Source: Opitutales bacterium
Lineage (GTDB): Bacteria; Verrucomicrobiota; Verrucomicrobiia; Opitutales; JAJFLR01
Length of the DNA stretch: 37,192 nucleotides
Assembly: GCA_021772565.1 (NCBI GenBank)
Contig: JAJFLR010000029.1
Coordinates: 1 to 37,192, forward strand
Reading direction: 5' to 3'
Part shown: positions 1-7,753 of the stretch, piece after piece
Numbering within the stretch: the first letter of the stretch is position 1
Layout of the letters: every line of letters begins with the position of its first letter
Made by a program: the position numbers and the translations under genes
Notes under the pieces: model-generated
What the model saw: only the letters and a program-made list of their open reading frames with translations
What the model was told of the DNA's origin: nothing
Databases searched by the model: none

Positions 1-1130
1 TGCTTGAATACTTTTCCGATTCGTATGCCTATTTGCTTTTCCGTTGCTACTCGTTTGCTTGTGCCGGTCGCTATTTGTTTCAAGGCTTGATCGGTTTTTT
101 CGAGCAGGTGTTCTCGGGTTTTGCCTTCGCGTTTTGCCGAGTCTTCATTGCGGCATAGCATTAGGCGGCGTTGAGGATTATTTGGGTCTCTGATTTCGGC
201 TATGTTTTTTTCGTCAAACAGTTGCGCTTCTATCTGTTTGGCTTTCAGTAAATCCAGAATTTGAGGATGCGTTAACGCTGATATGGTATTTAAGCCTTTT
301 ATATTTTTTACTTTCTCGTAATTCGATTGAGTGACCATTCCGCGATCTCCGACAAAGATTATTTGTTGCATGCCGAAGTCTTGTTGTAATTGCCTGATTT
401 TATTTTCTACCGTGCTTTCATCTTTGGTGTTGCCGGAGAATACTTCTACGGCAACCGGACAGCCTTGGGCATTGCAAATTAATCCGATGACGATTTGCTT
501 GCGGTTTTTTTTCTTGTCGCGGTTGTAGCCGAACCGAACGATTTCGCTTTGCTCATACTCTCCTTCAAAGTAACTGCTGGTAATATCATACAAAACCAGT
601 GACGAACTGTTGAGATGTTTTTTGGCCAAGCTTTTTTGAATGGCTTTCTGCCTGGCGACCAAAGCATCCATTGCCTGATAACAATGTTCTTCAACGTCCG
701 GGCGGTCTTTGATTCCGGAAAGTTCCCATAAAGCGGAATCTTTCCAACGGTTGACCAAAGAGAGTTTACTGCCGGCATAAATGAGTCGGCCAACAATCAT
801 AGCCAAAGCAGAACGCACCCATGGTTCTTTGCGTGAGTAGAGGATGCGGTCGAGTCCGATTTGTTGAGCGAATTTGAGAATGGCACAACTGGCACCCCAC
901 TCTTTGGAGTGAGAAGTTTTGAGAGCTTCAGGGGAATCGATGGGGATAGCCTTGTTGCGAAAGGCCGCCTGAATAAGCTTGAGGTGATCAAGGGAGAAGC
1001 CATTGAGGCGGCCATAGGTGATGTGAGCGATTTTACCGTTAAGGCGAAAGGTTGAGCGAATGATCCCGATAGGATTGCGTCGGTGAGTCTGAATCTCAAG
1101 GTGAATAGGTCTGTGTTTGGGGTTGGCCAT
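1..1130 (-). mobile_element. IS1634-family transposase, 3' part beyond the left edge
   Basis: The minus strand has one uninterrupted reading frame from an ATG at 1130 to the window edge, about 376 codons with no stop. The protein begins MANPKHRPIHLEIQ. It carries transposase hallmarks: YDITSSYFEGE around residue 190, a GYNRDKKKNRKQ basic block, then VGDRGMVTQSNYEKV near residue 260. This is the usual layout of IS1634 transposases of the IS4-like DDE superfamily, where YDxTSxYFEG and GDRGM surround the first two catalytic aspartates. The gene looks intact as far as visible; the third catalytic residue and the stop lie outside the window. Base composition is noticeably richer in GC than the neighbouring chromosome, as expected for an acquired element. 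It most likely caused the truncation of the adjacent ABC ATPase gene. Confidence 0.9.
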
Positions 1131-1233
1131 AAAGTATGGAACGACAATAGCACAGGAACATGAGAAAGCAAGTATAAAAACAAGAAAAAGATTACAAATG
1201 TATGGCTACATTGAAATCCGAATCAGCCGCTAT

Positions 1234-1251
1234 CCCTTTACTGATAAGGGG
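1234..1251. repeat. Imperfect inverted repeat near the presumed IS end
   Basis: CCCTTTACTGATAAGGGG forms a short stem (CCCTT/AAGGG) about 100 bp upstream of the transposase ATG and about 17 bp before the stop of the truncated ABC gene. It may lie in or next to the terminal region of the insertion sequence. The opposite IS end is outside the window, so true terminal repeats cannot be confirmed. Confidence 0.35.
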
Positions 1252-1267
1252 TGGAGCTTAAACTCGC

Positions 1268-1684
1268 TCAGAACATCGGAATTGCGCCTGCTTTTTCCTC
1301 CAACGTTGCGTTTGTTTTTCTGTGAAAATTTCCAGGTAACATTGCATTGAGCCAATTGTCGGTTGGGTTTTGCTGCATTGCCAAAACGATATTTTCTTGC
1401 ACCGAAAGTTTTGTAATTAATCGCAAATCCTGAAAAGTTCTGCCAATACCGAGTCGGTTTATTTTGTATGGCTGGTGGTTAGCGATATTTTTTTTTTCAA
1501 AAAAAATCTCACCGCTTTGTGGTTTGATGAAACCTGTAATGAGATTGAACAAAGTAGTTTTCCCAGCTCCGTTACTTCCCATCAAAGCATAAATATTTTT
1601 TTCTTCCAAAGACAATGAAAGGTTTTTGAGGATATGGGTTACGGGAGAAAAGGAGAAAGTGATATTTTGGAGTTGGAGCGTCAT
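1268..1684 (-). pseudogene. Truncated LivG-like ABC transporter ATP-binding protein
   Basis: This is the N-terminal half of an ABC ATPase, 138 residues where the family is about 250. The Walker A motif GSNGAGKTT lies near residues 36-44. It is followed by LFNLITGFIKPQSGEI and then IGRTFQDLRLITKLSVQEN, the Q-loop region typical of the branched-chain amino-acid subfamily (LivG/LivF). The signature motif, Walker B and H-loop are all absent. The frame ends abruptly next to the IS1634-type element, so insertion probably cut the gene. The fragment could not hydrolyse ATP. No permease or binding-protein genes are nearby. The subfamily assignment rests on the GRTFQ segment and overall similarity. Confidence 0.8.
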
Positions 1685-1998
1685 GGTTTTAGTGCTTTTG
1701 ACATACGAAAATATCTTTTGTTCAATGCAACTTTGCAGCCCTTCAATTCTTTACAAGATTCATTACGAATTTGCTTTTCTTGAAATTTATTGTTCTTTGT
1801 AACGATTACCTGTCCAATAACGAAATCCATATGAACCACATTATCAGAGTTTACAGATAGGAAATTGCTTTTTACAAGGCCAAAATAAAGACGAAAGGAT
1901 TTTGCGCACGTCTAAAAGAATAAGCCGTGAATGTATATTTTACTAAGTAAAATTCTCATTGCCTAAATTATTGAAATTATAATTATTCATCTATAAAC
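1685..1998. other. Gene-free spacer between the ABC remnant and the NUP gene
   Basis: AT-rich, with no open frame of note on either strand. It separates two divergently oriented genes, so it should hold the promoters of both. The only clear structure is the palindrome at 1937-1953. Confidence 0.6.
1937..1953. promoter_or_regulatory. 17-bp palindrome upstream of the NUP gene
   Basis: ATTTTACT-A-AGTAAAAT is a perfect inverted repeat with 8-bp arms around a single base, ending 45 bp before the ATG at 1999. Its symmetry and place are those of a dimeric repressor or activator site. No regulator gene lies beside it, so function is inferred only from symmetry and position. Confidence 0.35.
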
Positions 1999-3048
1999 AT
2001 GCATGCTCCAAGTCAATCAACAGAGGAATCTTTACCGGTTAAATGTTTACTGGTCACAATGTTTGAGCCGGAAGGGCATACCCCTGGCGAAATGCATTTT
2101 TTCCAAAAAGCTGAAAATCTTCAGTCAACAGTAAAACATCCCGGCATCACGGAAATATTAACTAATCCCGACGGACTCGTTGGTCTTATTGTTGGTGCAG
2201 GTACTGCAAAAGCTGCAGCATCGATGATGTCGTTTGGTTTGGATACGCGTTACGATTTAAGAAAAACTTATATTATTATCGTCGGTATCGCCGGTGGTAA
2301 TCCACGTTATTGCTCACTCGGGAGTGCAGTTTGGGTAAATTATGTAGTTGACGGGGATCTTGCTCACGAGATAGACGCAAGAGAAATGCCTGATGATTGG
2401 TCGACTGGAGTATTTCCACTCGGATCGCGTTCACCATTTAATAAAGGTGATAGAGAAAAGGATAAACTTTTTACTGATGATGAAGTTTACAAATTAAATT
2501 CTAGTCTATCTCAGTGGGCATACAATTTAACAAAAAAAATAGATATTTCAGATTTAGATAATCCATATTTAAAAAAATATAATGAAGCTTATTCAAATTT
2601 TGATGAGGCGCGTAAGCCTCCTTCAATATTACAGGGAGATAATTTGTCATCAAGCCGATACTGGCATGGAGAACATTATCACAGGTGGGCAGAACAGTGG
2701 GTTGACTTTTGGACAGCCGGCAAAGCAAAATTTGTCACCTCATCGATGGAAGATTCCGGAACGCTCTGTTCACTAAGGCAGTTAGCTCAAATGGGGAAAA
2801 TCGACTGGAGTCGCGTTATGTTATTGCGGTCAATTAGTAATTATGTCGTGCAACCACCTTTCGGGATGACGCCGTTAGAAAGTTTGAGTGGTGGAACCAA
2901 TAAAAGCGAATTATCTTATCCGGGATATATTCCAAGTTTAAAGGCTTTGCAACGAGTCGGCAGTAGAGTAATCCATGAAATTTCAGATAATTGGCATAAA
3001 TTCAAAGATACCGTCCCTAAAGGGATGAAACCTCGGAAGACTAAATAG
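1999..3048 (+). CDS. Purine nucleoside permease (NUP) family protein
   Basis: 349 residues. The protein matches the NUP family (purine nucleoside permease, first described in Candida), with the early motif MFEPEGHTPGEMHFF, the core IIIVGIAGGNPRYCSLGSAV, the acidic EIDAREMPDDW segment, and the late block SSMEDSGTLCSLRQLA followed by LLRSISNYV. The fold resembles nucleoside phosphorylases (a GIAG glycine loop and a Glu/Asp pair in the MED segment), so the protein may bind or cleave nucleosides rather than transport them. There is no signal peptide or membrane segment. This fits a cytoplasmic enzyme-like protein better than a permease, despite the family name; many family members do carry a signal peptide. 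It stands alone, divergent from the ABC remnant, behind a palindromic candidate operator. Confidence 0.8.
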   Translation: MHAPSQSTEESLPVKCLLVTMFEPEGHTPGEMHFFQKAENLQSTVKHPGITEILTNPDGLVGLIVGAGTAKAAASMMSFGLDTRYDLRKTYIIIVGIAGGNPRYCSLGSAVWVNYVVDGDLAHEIDAREMPDDWSTGVFPLGSRSPFNKGDREKDKLFTDDEVYKLNSSLSQWAYNLTKKIDISDLDNPYLKKYNEAYSNFDEARKPPSILQGDNLSSSRYWHGEHYHRWAEQWVDFWTAGKAKFVTSSMEDSGTLCSLRQLAQMGKIDWSRVMLLRSISNYVVQPPFGMTPLESLSGGTNKSELSYPGYIPSLKALQRVGSRVIHEISDNWHKFKDTVPKGMKPRKTK

Positions 3049-3160
3049 AAGTAACTGTCTTACTGTATTGTAAGATAATACTATTTCATATAAATGATTA
3101 GTATTAGCACTTCAATTCTAATGTGTTGATGTATATCCCAATGGAATTTTAATTATTTTT

Positions 3161-3246
3161 GTCATCACGAGGATTGAAATGACCCGGCGATCTATGACTT
3201 TTATTTTATATAAAAGATTGCCACGCTCACATTCGTGAGCTCGCTA
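3161..3246. repeat. Dispersed intergenic repeat of the GTCATxxCGAGG type
   Basis: The left part reads GTCATCACGAGGATTGAAAT then GACCCGGCGATCT; the right part reads AGATTGCCACGCTCAC. This resembles the widespread bacterial repeat whose arms run GTCAT-CGAGG-…-GCGATCT and, inverted, AGATTGCCACG…. The right arm is incomplete here and carries a separate perfect hairpin (GCTCAC-ATTC-GTGAGC, 3225-3240). A diverged partial copy of the left arm occurs at 31745-31778. Confidence 0.55.
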
Positions 3247-3465
3247 CCGAATCCGAAAGTTGATACCTCAACGATTGAAGTGAGATTGGAACAAAGTGAC
3301 AAGTGAACCCATAACAGAAAACATGACTATTATTTAAATTATTTTGATCAGGCATCGCAGAGTTAAGATTAGAATATAGATAGATCTGACTAACCTGTGA
3401 AATTTGATTTTAGATTCTTAAAACATTTAAAGCAGACTGTTTTGCTTCGGTGCAAATGACGTAAG

Positions 3466-3666
3466 GTGTTGCAATTGAAGCGGGATTTTAGAAAGATTAA
3501 AGCGGCCAACAAACCTTTTACCCGATTGATGCTTGATGCCAAACATCTCAAAGATATCCCCATTATTCGTCACAATTGCTCAGTTGGAAGTTACTTCAAT
3601 TACAATACACTATTGCTGAGTTTTCCACTGGAAATAATAATCACTTTAAAAATATCAAGGAGCTAG
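3466..3666 (+). pseudogene. Possible transposase/integrase remnant
   Basis: A 66-codon frame from a GTG. The first half, roughly LKRDFRKIKAANKPFTR then LMLDAKHLKDIP, resembles the segment of IS481-like integrase-fold transposases where a catalytic Asp sits in a D-x-K-x-L-x-D-I-P context. The second half looks like unrelated sequence, and a stop lies just upstream in frame. It may be a decayed fragment left by an old insertion. It could equally be a chance frame; no terminal repeats were seen. Confidence 0.3.
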
Positions 3667-3689
3667 AAACTAAAATATTCAAACCGTAA

Positions 3690-4670
3690 TTAATTTTTTT
3701 CTAGTCCAAATTTTTCACGGTAAGCAGGAATAGTTATCATAGGCGGGCGTTCTTCTTCGATTATTTTGCTGGTGGTCTGTTCGTATTGATTGTTGCGAAA
3801 TTGAAACTGACGGTGAATGTGACTGAGGTCGGGCAATTTCTCGAGCATGCCGTTTCTTTCGACGCGGTTAAGAAATGATTGCAAAATACCAAACGACATT
3901 TTGCCGAGTGCAGCTGTTGTTTGGTTTCTGTGAACCCGTTGGTCGAGATCTGTTTGCCCAAATGCTTCAAGTCCCCAGCGATGATAGACATCCAAGATAT
4001 GAGAGGTTTCTACGCCATAGCCAATAGGAAAGGGGAGTTTGTCCAGGACGTTTCTTCTAACAGCGTATTCCCCTGACAGCGGTTGAACAATAGCAGTGAG
4101 TTCTGGGAAAAATAATGAAAAGAGTGGTCGCATTAAAATTTCTGTGACTCTTCCTCCCCCTGAAACTCGAATATTTCCAGATACAACTAACGGTCTGTCG
4201 TAAAATGCTTTAACATATTTTATTTGGTCATGGTAAAGAAGGGGTGCAATTAGGCCGTAGGCAAATCGTGGATGAACATTTTTGATATCGGCATCAACAT
4301 AACAGATGATATCACCCTTTAACTGATAAATTGCCTTCCATAAATTTTCTCCTTTGCCCTTTTTTTCACCTTCTTCCGGTAGTATGTCAGATGAAAGGTA
4401 AACATCAGCGCCAAAAGATTCAGCAACTTCTAAAGTATTATCAGTCGATCCGGAATCGATTACAGCAATTTCATCGATTAAAGGATAACGGTCCATCAAT
4501 TCAGATTTAAAGATAACGATTTCTTTGCCGATAGTTTTTTCTTCATTGAGAGTTGGGATACAGAGTGAAACGGTTTGATCTTTTTTTTCTTTTTGTTCAA
4601 GCAAAGCTAAATTATTCCAAAACATGCTGTGATGGAAAGTATTCGATTTTAGCCAAGGTTCGATATTCAT
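3690..4670 (-). CDS. gpgS: Glucosyl-3-phosphoglycerate synthase
   Basis: 326 residues, a family-typical length for this GT81/GT-A glycosyltransferase. GpgS transfers glucose from a nucleotide-glucose donor to 3-phosphoglycerate, the first step to the compatible solute glucosylglycerate. Visible motifs: nucleotide-sugar entry CIPTLNEEKTIG (37-48), AVIDSGSTDNT (69-79), GKGENLW (105-111), the metal-binding D-A-D at 126-128, FYDRPL (156-161), GGGRVTE (171-177), QPLSGEY (196-202) and the conserved HRNQ at 247-250. The ATG is 2 bp past the stop of the upstream M20-fold gene, so the two are almost certainly co-transcribed. No phosphatase (GpgP) is adjacent, so the second step must be encoded elsewhere or done by another enzyme. 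Confidence 0.88.
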   Translation of the reverse strand: MNIEPWLKSNTFHHSMFWNNLALLEQKEKKDQTVSLCIPTLNEEKTIGKEIVIFKSELMDRYPLIDEIAVIDSGSTDNTLEVAESFGADVYLSSDILPEEGEKKGKGENLWKAIYQLKGDIICYVDADIKNVHPRFAYGLIAPLLYHDQIKYVKAFYDRPLVVSGNIRVSGGGRVTEILMRPLFSLFFPELTAIVQPLSGEYAVRRNVLDKLPFPIGYGVETSHILDVYHRWGLEAFGQTDLDQRVHRNQTTAALGKMSFGILQSFLNRVERNGMLEKLPDLSHIHRQFQFRNNQYEQTTSKIIEEERPPMITIPAYREKFGLEKN

Positions 4671-4672
4671 GA

Positions 4673-5836
4673 TTAATTTTCCAAATCAGCTAATTGCATA
4701 ATGCCAATTAATTGTGCTAGCCCTTTAAATATGGGATCGATTTTAATTGATTCATTGAGTTCGTGCAAATTAGAACCTTTTGTCAGGCCTAATGTAATTC
4801 CCGGGATTCCTTTATTTATCAATGCTGACAATAAGCCAACTGATGGTGTGATTTTTGAATCAATGCCAAGCGATCTCATTAGATGTTTTGTATTAATTAC
4901 TAGAGGATGATTATCATTCAAGCCACCCGGTGATATTCGAGCAATGATATCAAAGACAATTTTAGATCCTGTTGCGATGGCTGCATCATCAACGATTTCT
5001 TCAATTCTTTTTTGGATTTCACGCACCATCTTATCTTTTTCACTCCGAATTTCAAAACGCAAATTTGAACTTAAAGGAGCAGTATTATAGGAAGTCCCTG
5101 CCTCAACGGAACCAAGAATTATGGATGTTTTTGGCTTTTCCGGAATTGGTATCCGCGAAATTTCTGAAATGATTTTAATCAAATCTGGAATTATTCCTTT
5201 TGAGTCAAAATCGTCCCATTCTGATTCTCTAGTAGCATGACACGTTATCTCACCACGAAGCATTCCTAAACTTTTATAACTCAATCTACCCAAGTGGACA
5301 CCTTCGACGCAAATTGCTGAGTCAATTGGTTTATTAAAATTATCCAGAAAAAAACGAATGCCTTTTAATTCTCCGCGACCTAAACTTTGAACAGTGCCAA
5401 GGAAAATAATATTTGAAGTAAATTGGATATCGAGTTTTTCTAATATGACTGGTAAAACGCCCAAAATAGAAAGTCCTAAACTATTGTCGGCTATGCCGGG
5501 ACCAATGATAAAATTCGGTTCCACCATGACAGTATGATCAACAGTTTTTTTAAAAACAGTATCAGCGTGTGCAGCAACGAGAATATTTTTATCTTTATTT
5601 TTTCCGGGTAAAATGGCTATTGCATTGCCAACTTCATCAATTGAAATATTGAGTAATCCGCATTCTGTAAATCGGTCTGATAAAAAATCAATTCTGTCGG
5701 ACTCATTAAAAGTTTCAGCTTGGTGTTCTCCAATCATTACAGCGTTAGCCAAAATTATTTCTCTCAATGATAATAATTTTTTTTGATAGCCCGGAATTTT
5801 CTCGAGTAGTGATTTAACTGATTTAGTATTTGGCAT
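4673..5836 (-). CDS. M20-fold metallohydrolase-like protein lacking the catalytic Glu pair
   Basis: 387 residues with the layout of M20/M25/M40 zinc hydrolases: HADTV (H90, D92), the bridging-Asp motif GIADNSLG (D117), a later metal-ligand candidate EGVHLGR (E179), a dimerisation-type insert (about 190-300) and a C-terminal NLHELNE (H358). Where active members read T-x-G-E-E-G-L-G-D-L-x-G, this protein reads TVQSLGRGELKG. Both glutamates (the general base and a metal ligand) are replaced, by Ser151 and Leu152. It may therefore be a binding protein or pseudoenzyme, or use another chemistry. It is the first gene of a two-gene unit with gpgS, so a role in glucosylglycerate or osmolyte metabolism is conceivable but unproven. 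Confidence 0.75.
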   Translation of the reverse strand: MPNTKSVKSLLEKIPGYQKKLLSLREIILANAVMIGEHQAETFNESDRIDFLSDRFTECGLLNISIDEVGNAIAILPGKNKDKNILVAAHADTVFKKTVDHTVMVEPNFIIGPGIADNSLGLSILGVLPVILEKLDIQFTSNIIFLGTVQSLGRGELKGIRFFLDNFNKPIDSAICVEGVHLGRLSYKSLGMLRGEITCHATRESEWDDFDSKGIIPDLIKIISEISRIPIPEKPKTSIILGSVEAGTSYNTAPLSSNLRFEIRSEKDKMVREIQKRIEEIVDDAAIATGSKIVFDIIARISPGGLNDNHPLVINTKHLMRSLGIDSKITPSVGLLSALINKGIPGITLGLTKGSNLHELNESIKIDPIFKGLAQLIGIMQLADLEN

Positions 5837-6011
5837 TAAATCAGAACCAAATGTTTATTAAAGTCCATTAACTCAATATAAATGGCTAATACATCCAAGA
5901 TCAATAGAAATTATATGAAACAAATTTCTCAGTTTGCTTTCAATTGGGAATAATTTATGTTTTATAAACATCGTAATATCAGATAAAATTTTAATGCAAA
6001 AATGAATAATT

Positions 6012-6500
6012 ATGAAATCAAAATATATTAGATTCTTTATATCAACGTTACTGTTTTTCAGTCTTACAATAATGTTTATGGCATTTTCCAGCTCAGCTGA
6101 AGCTGGTGGTGGAGAAGGATGGGAAGTTGATTTTAAAAAAGCATCTGAATTGGCAAAAAAGGAAAACAAATTTATGCTTTTGGATTTTACCGGTTCTGAC
6201 TGGTGTTATTATTGCAAGAAATTGAACAAGGATGTTTTTATAAAACAGCAGTTTAAAGATTTTACCTCTCAGGAAATGGTTTTAGTTGAAATAGATTTTC
6301 CGCAAAAAAAATTGAGTGATGAGCAGACAAAGCAAAATAATTTACTGTTAGAAAAGTATGGTGTATCTGGTTTTCCAACGATTGTAATACTTAATCCAGA
6401 AGGCAAAGAAGTTGATCGCCACACTGGATACCGAGCTGGTGGAGTCGAGTCCTACGTTGATTTTCTGAAGAAGGTAATCGCGAAAAATAAAACGAACTGA
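6012..6500 (+). CDS. Secreted thioredoxin-fold protein
   Basis: 162 residues. A Sec signal peptide (hydrophobic 7-27, ending near SSSAEA) directs it to the periplasm or envelope. The mature part has the thioredoxin-like FTGSDWCYYCKKL segment with redox cysteines C65 and C68, and GFPTIVIL with the cis-proline P122. It belongs to the Thioredoxin_7/DUF255-like group, which likely reduces or isomerises disulfides of exported proteins. No dedicated electron donor (DsbD/CcdA) is beside it. It is a single-gene unit convergent with the DUF4870 gene. The start ATG is supported by the signal peptide. Confidence 0.85.
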   Translation: MKSKYIRFFISTLLFFSLTIMFMAFSSSAEAGGGEGWEVDFKKASELAKKENKFMLLDFTGSDWCYYCKKLNKDVFIKQQFKDFTSQEMVLVEIDFPQKKLSDEQTKQNNLLLEKYGVSGFPTIVILNPEGKEVDRHTGYRAGGVESYVDFLKKVIAKNKTN

Positions 6501-6509
6501 TATGTATAA

Positions 6510-6824
6510 TCAGCCTACTTTTTTATCAGCAATATCTCCAATGATCGGCAGTTTAAATTTTTGTCCCTGAAAAGCTTTAAACATCATAAATATCCAGAGG
6601 ATTAAGAAAAGTAGTGAAATATAATTTCCAACAACAGGGATAAAACTTAAGACAATTGATACAACTATTAATGCGATAGACATCAAGATAGATTGCAATG
6701 CGTGGAATTTAACAAATTTACTATCTTTTTCGATTAAGAAAAACACCAATCCAGTAATCCAGCCTAGCAAATAACATAATAAGCCGGCAATATTTTCATT
6801 CAATCCTGTAGATGATTTATTCAT
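6510..6824 (-). CDS. DUF4870 family membrane protein
   Basis: 104 residues with three predicted membrane segments (about 11-31, 45-65, 70-88). The pattern LCYLLGWITGLVFFLIE, then KFVKFHALQSIL, then FKLPIIGDIAD near the end is characteristic of DUF4870 (Tic20-like) small membrane proteins. Function is unknown. The gene is convergent with the thioredoxin gene, 9 bp apart, leaving no room for a separate terminator. Confidence 0.8.
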   Translation of the reverse strand: MNKSSTGLNENIAGLLCYLLGWITGLVFFLIEKDSKFVKFHALQSILMSIALIVVSIVLSFIPVVGNYISLLFLILWIFMMFKAFQGQKFKLPIIGDIADKKVG

Positions 6825-6959
6825 AATAATTATTGTTAATGTTAATAGATGTTAGAAACTATTTTATTGGAAGTTATTCATTAAATATTGTCAATATCTA
6901 GTTATCTATTTGATAGATCAATGAAAAAATTAGTAGATAATAGTTTTATTATTTAGCTA

Positions 6960-7613
6960 ATGGGCGTTTTTTATCTGATATTTGGTGTGATTTTAGGAAC
7001 TGTGTTTTCAGTAACAACAATTGCTGCTACTGTATGGTGTATTCAAATTACAATTTACAAAGGTTTCTGGGCTGGATCTATTGCAGGATTTGGAGTAGCA
7101 CTTTCACAATTTGGATGGGCATTAATTGCAGCAGCAGTCGTCGTATATATATCATCCTATGCATGGGAATTTGATTGGCTCTATCGTATTTTAGCTGTTC
7201 CTACACTTCTATCCATGGCTTGGAGTATATTTGGATCTAAAAAGATTGAATCTATTAGTTATCGGGGAGAATTTAGTAAAAATTCTGAAATATTCTATAA
7301 CACATTTATAAATGCCATTAGGATGCCTATGAGATTTTCTGGGTATATATCTTTATTCATATCCGTAAGTCTTCAACTAAGTCCCGGATTTAAAAATGAA
7401 GGGTTCATTAGTGGATTATTAATCGCAGTCGGGGTATTTATTGGATCGATGTTTTGGTGGCTATTTTTTATAATATTAGCTGCCTTGTTTGGCAAAAGAG
7501 TTCCTGAACCAGTGACATTAAAGTCTTTAAATAAGCTTAAATTTTTATCCGGAATGGTTTTGTTAGCGTTGGCATTAATTTGTGCGATACCACTTATACC
7601 CGGGTTTAGTTGA
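6960..7613 (+). CDS. LysE/RhtB-like polytopic membrane protein
   Basis: 217 residues, mostly hydrophobic, with about six membrane segments. The overall length, a GFWAGSIAGFGVALSQFGWA segment after the first helix, and a later FIGSMFWWLFF helix resemble LysE/RhtB-type amino-acid or small-solute exporters. Similarity is weak and the substrate cannot be inferred. No ribosome-binding site precedes the ATG. It lies 140 bp upstream of arsS on the same strand, so it could be co-expressed and act as an exporter for that pathway, but this rests on position only. Confidence 0.6.
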   Translation: MGVFYLIFGVILGTVFSVTTIAATVWCIQITIYKGFWAGSIAGFGVALSQFGWALIAAAVVVYISSYAWEFDWLYRILAVPTLLSMAWSIFGSKKIESISYRGEFSKNSEIFYNTFINAIRMPMRFSGYISLFISVSLQLSPGFKNEGFISGLLIAVGVFIGSMFWWLFFIILAALFGKRVPEPVTLKSLNKLKFLSGMVLLALALICAIPLIPGFS

Positions 7614-7753
7614 TTTACTAATTACAAATTACAAATGATATTGGATGAGTTTTGGAATTATTATTAATGGCGATGTCTCTAACAGCTATTTATTGATTAA
7701 TCTGGAATAATATAATTACATTTGGAATCTTATAAGAACTATATAAATCAACA

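Larger units (their letters stand above)
3049..3689. other. Repeat-bearing intergenic region
   Basis: About 640 bp without a convincing intact gene. It holds a dispersed-repeat copy at 3161-3246 with a perfect hairpin inside it, and a short open frame at 3466-3666 that may be a transposase remnant. The remainder is AT-rich with no clear signal. Confidence 0.6.

Noticed and set aside
479-796. 105-codon minus-strand frame
   Set aside because: Shadow of the IS1634 transposase in another frame; the true frame carries YDITSSYFEGE here.
797-1183. 128-codon minus-strand frame
   Set aside because: Out of frame with the clearly recognisable IS1634 transposase that covers the same bases.
5873-6169. 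98-codon minus-strand frame
   Set aside because: Overlaps the signal peptide and start of the thioredoxin-like gene on the other strand and resembles no protein.
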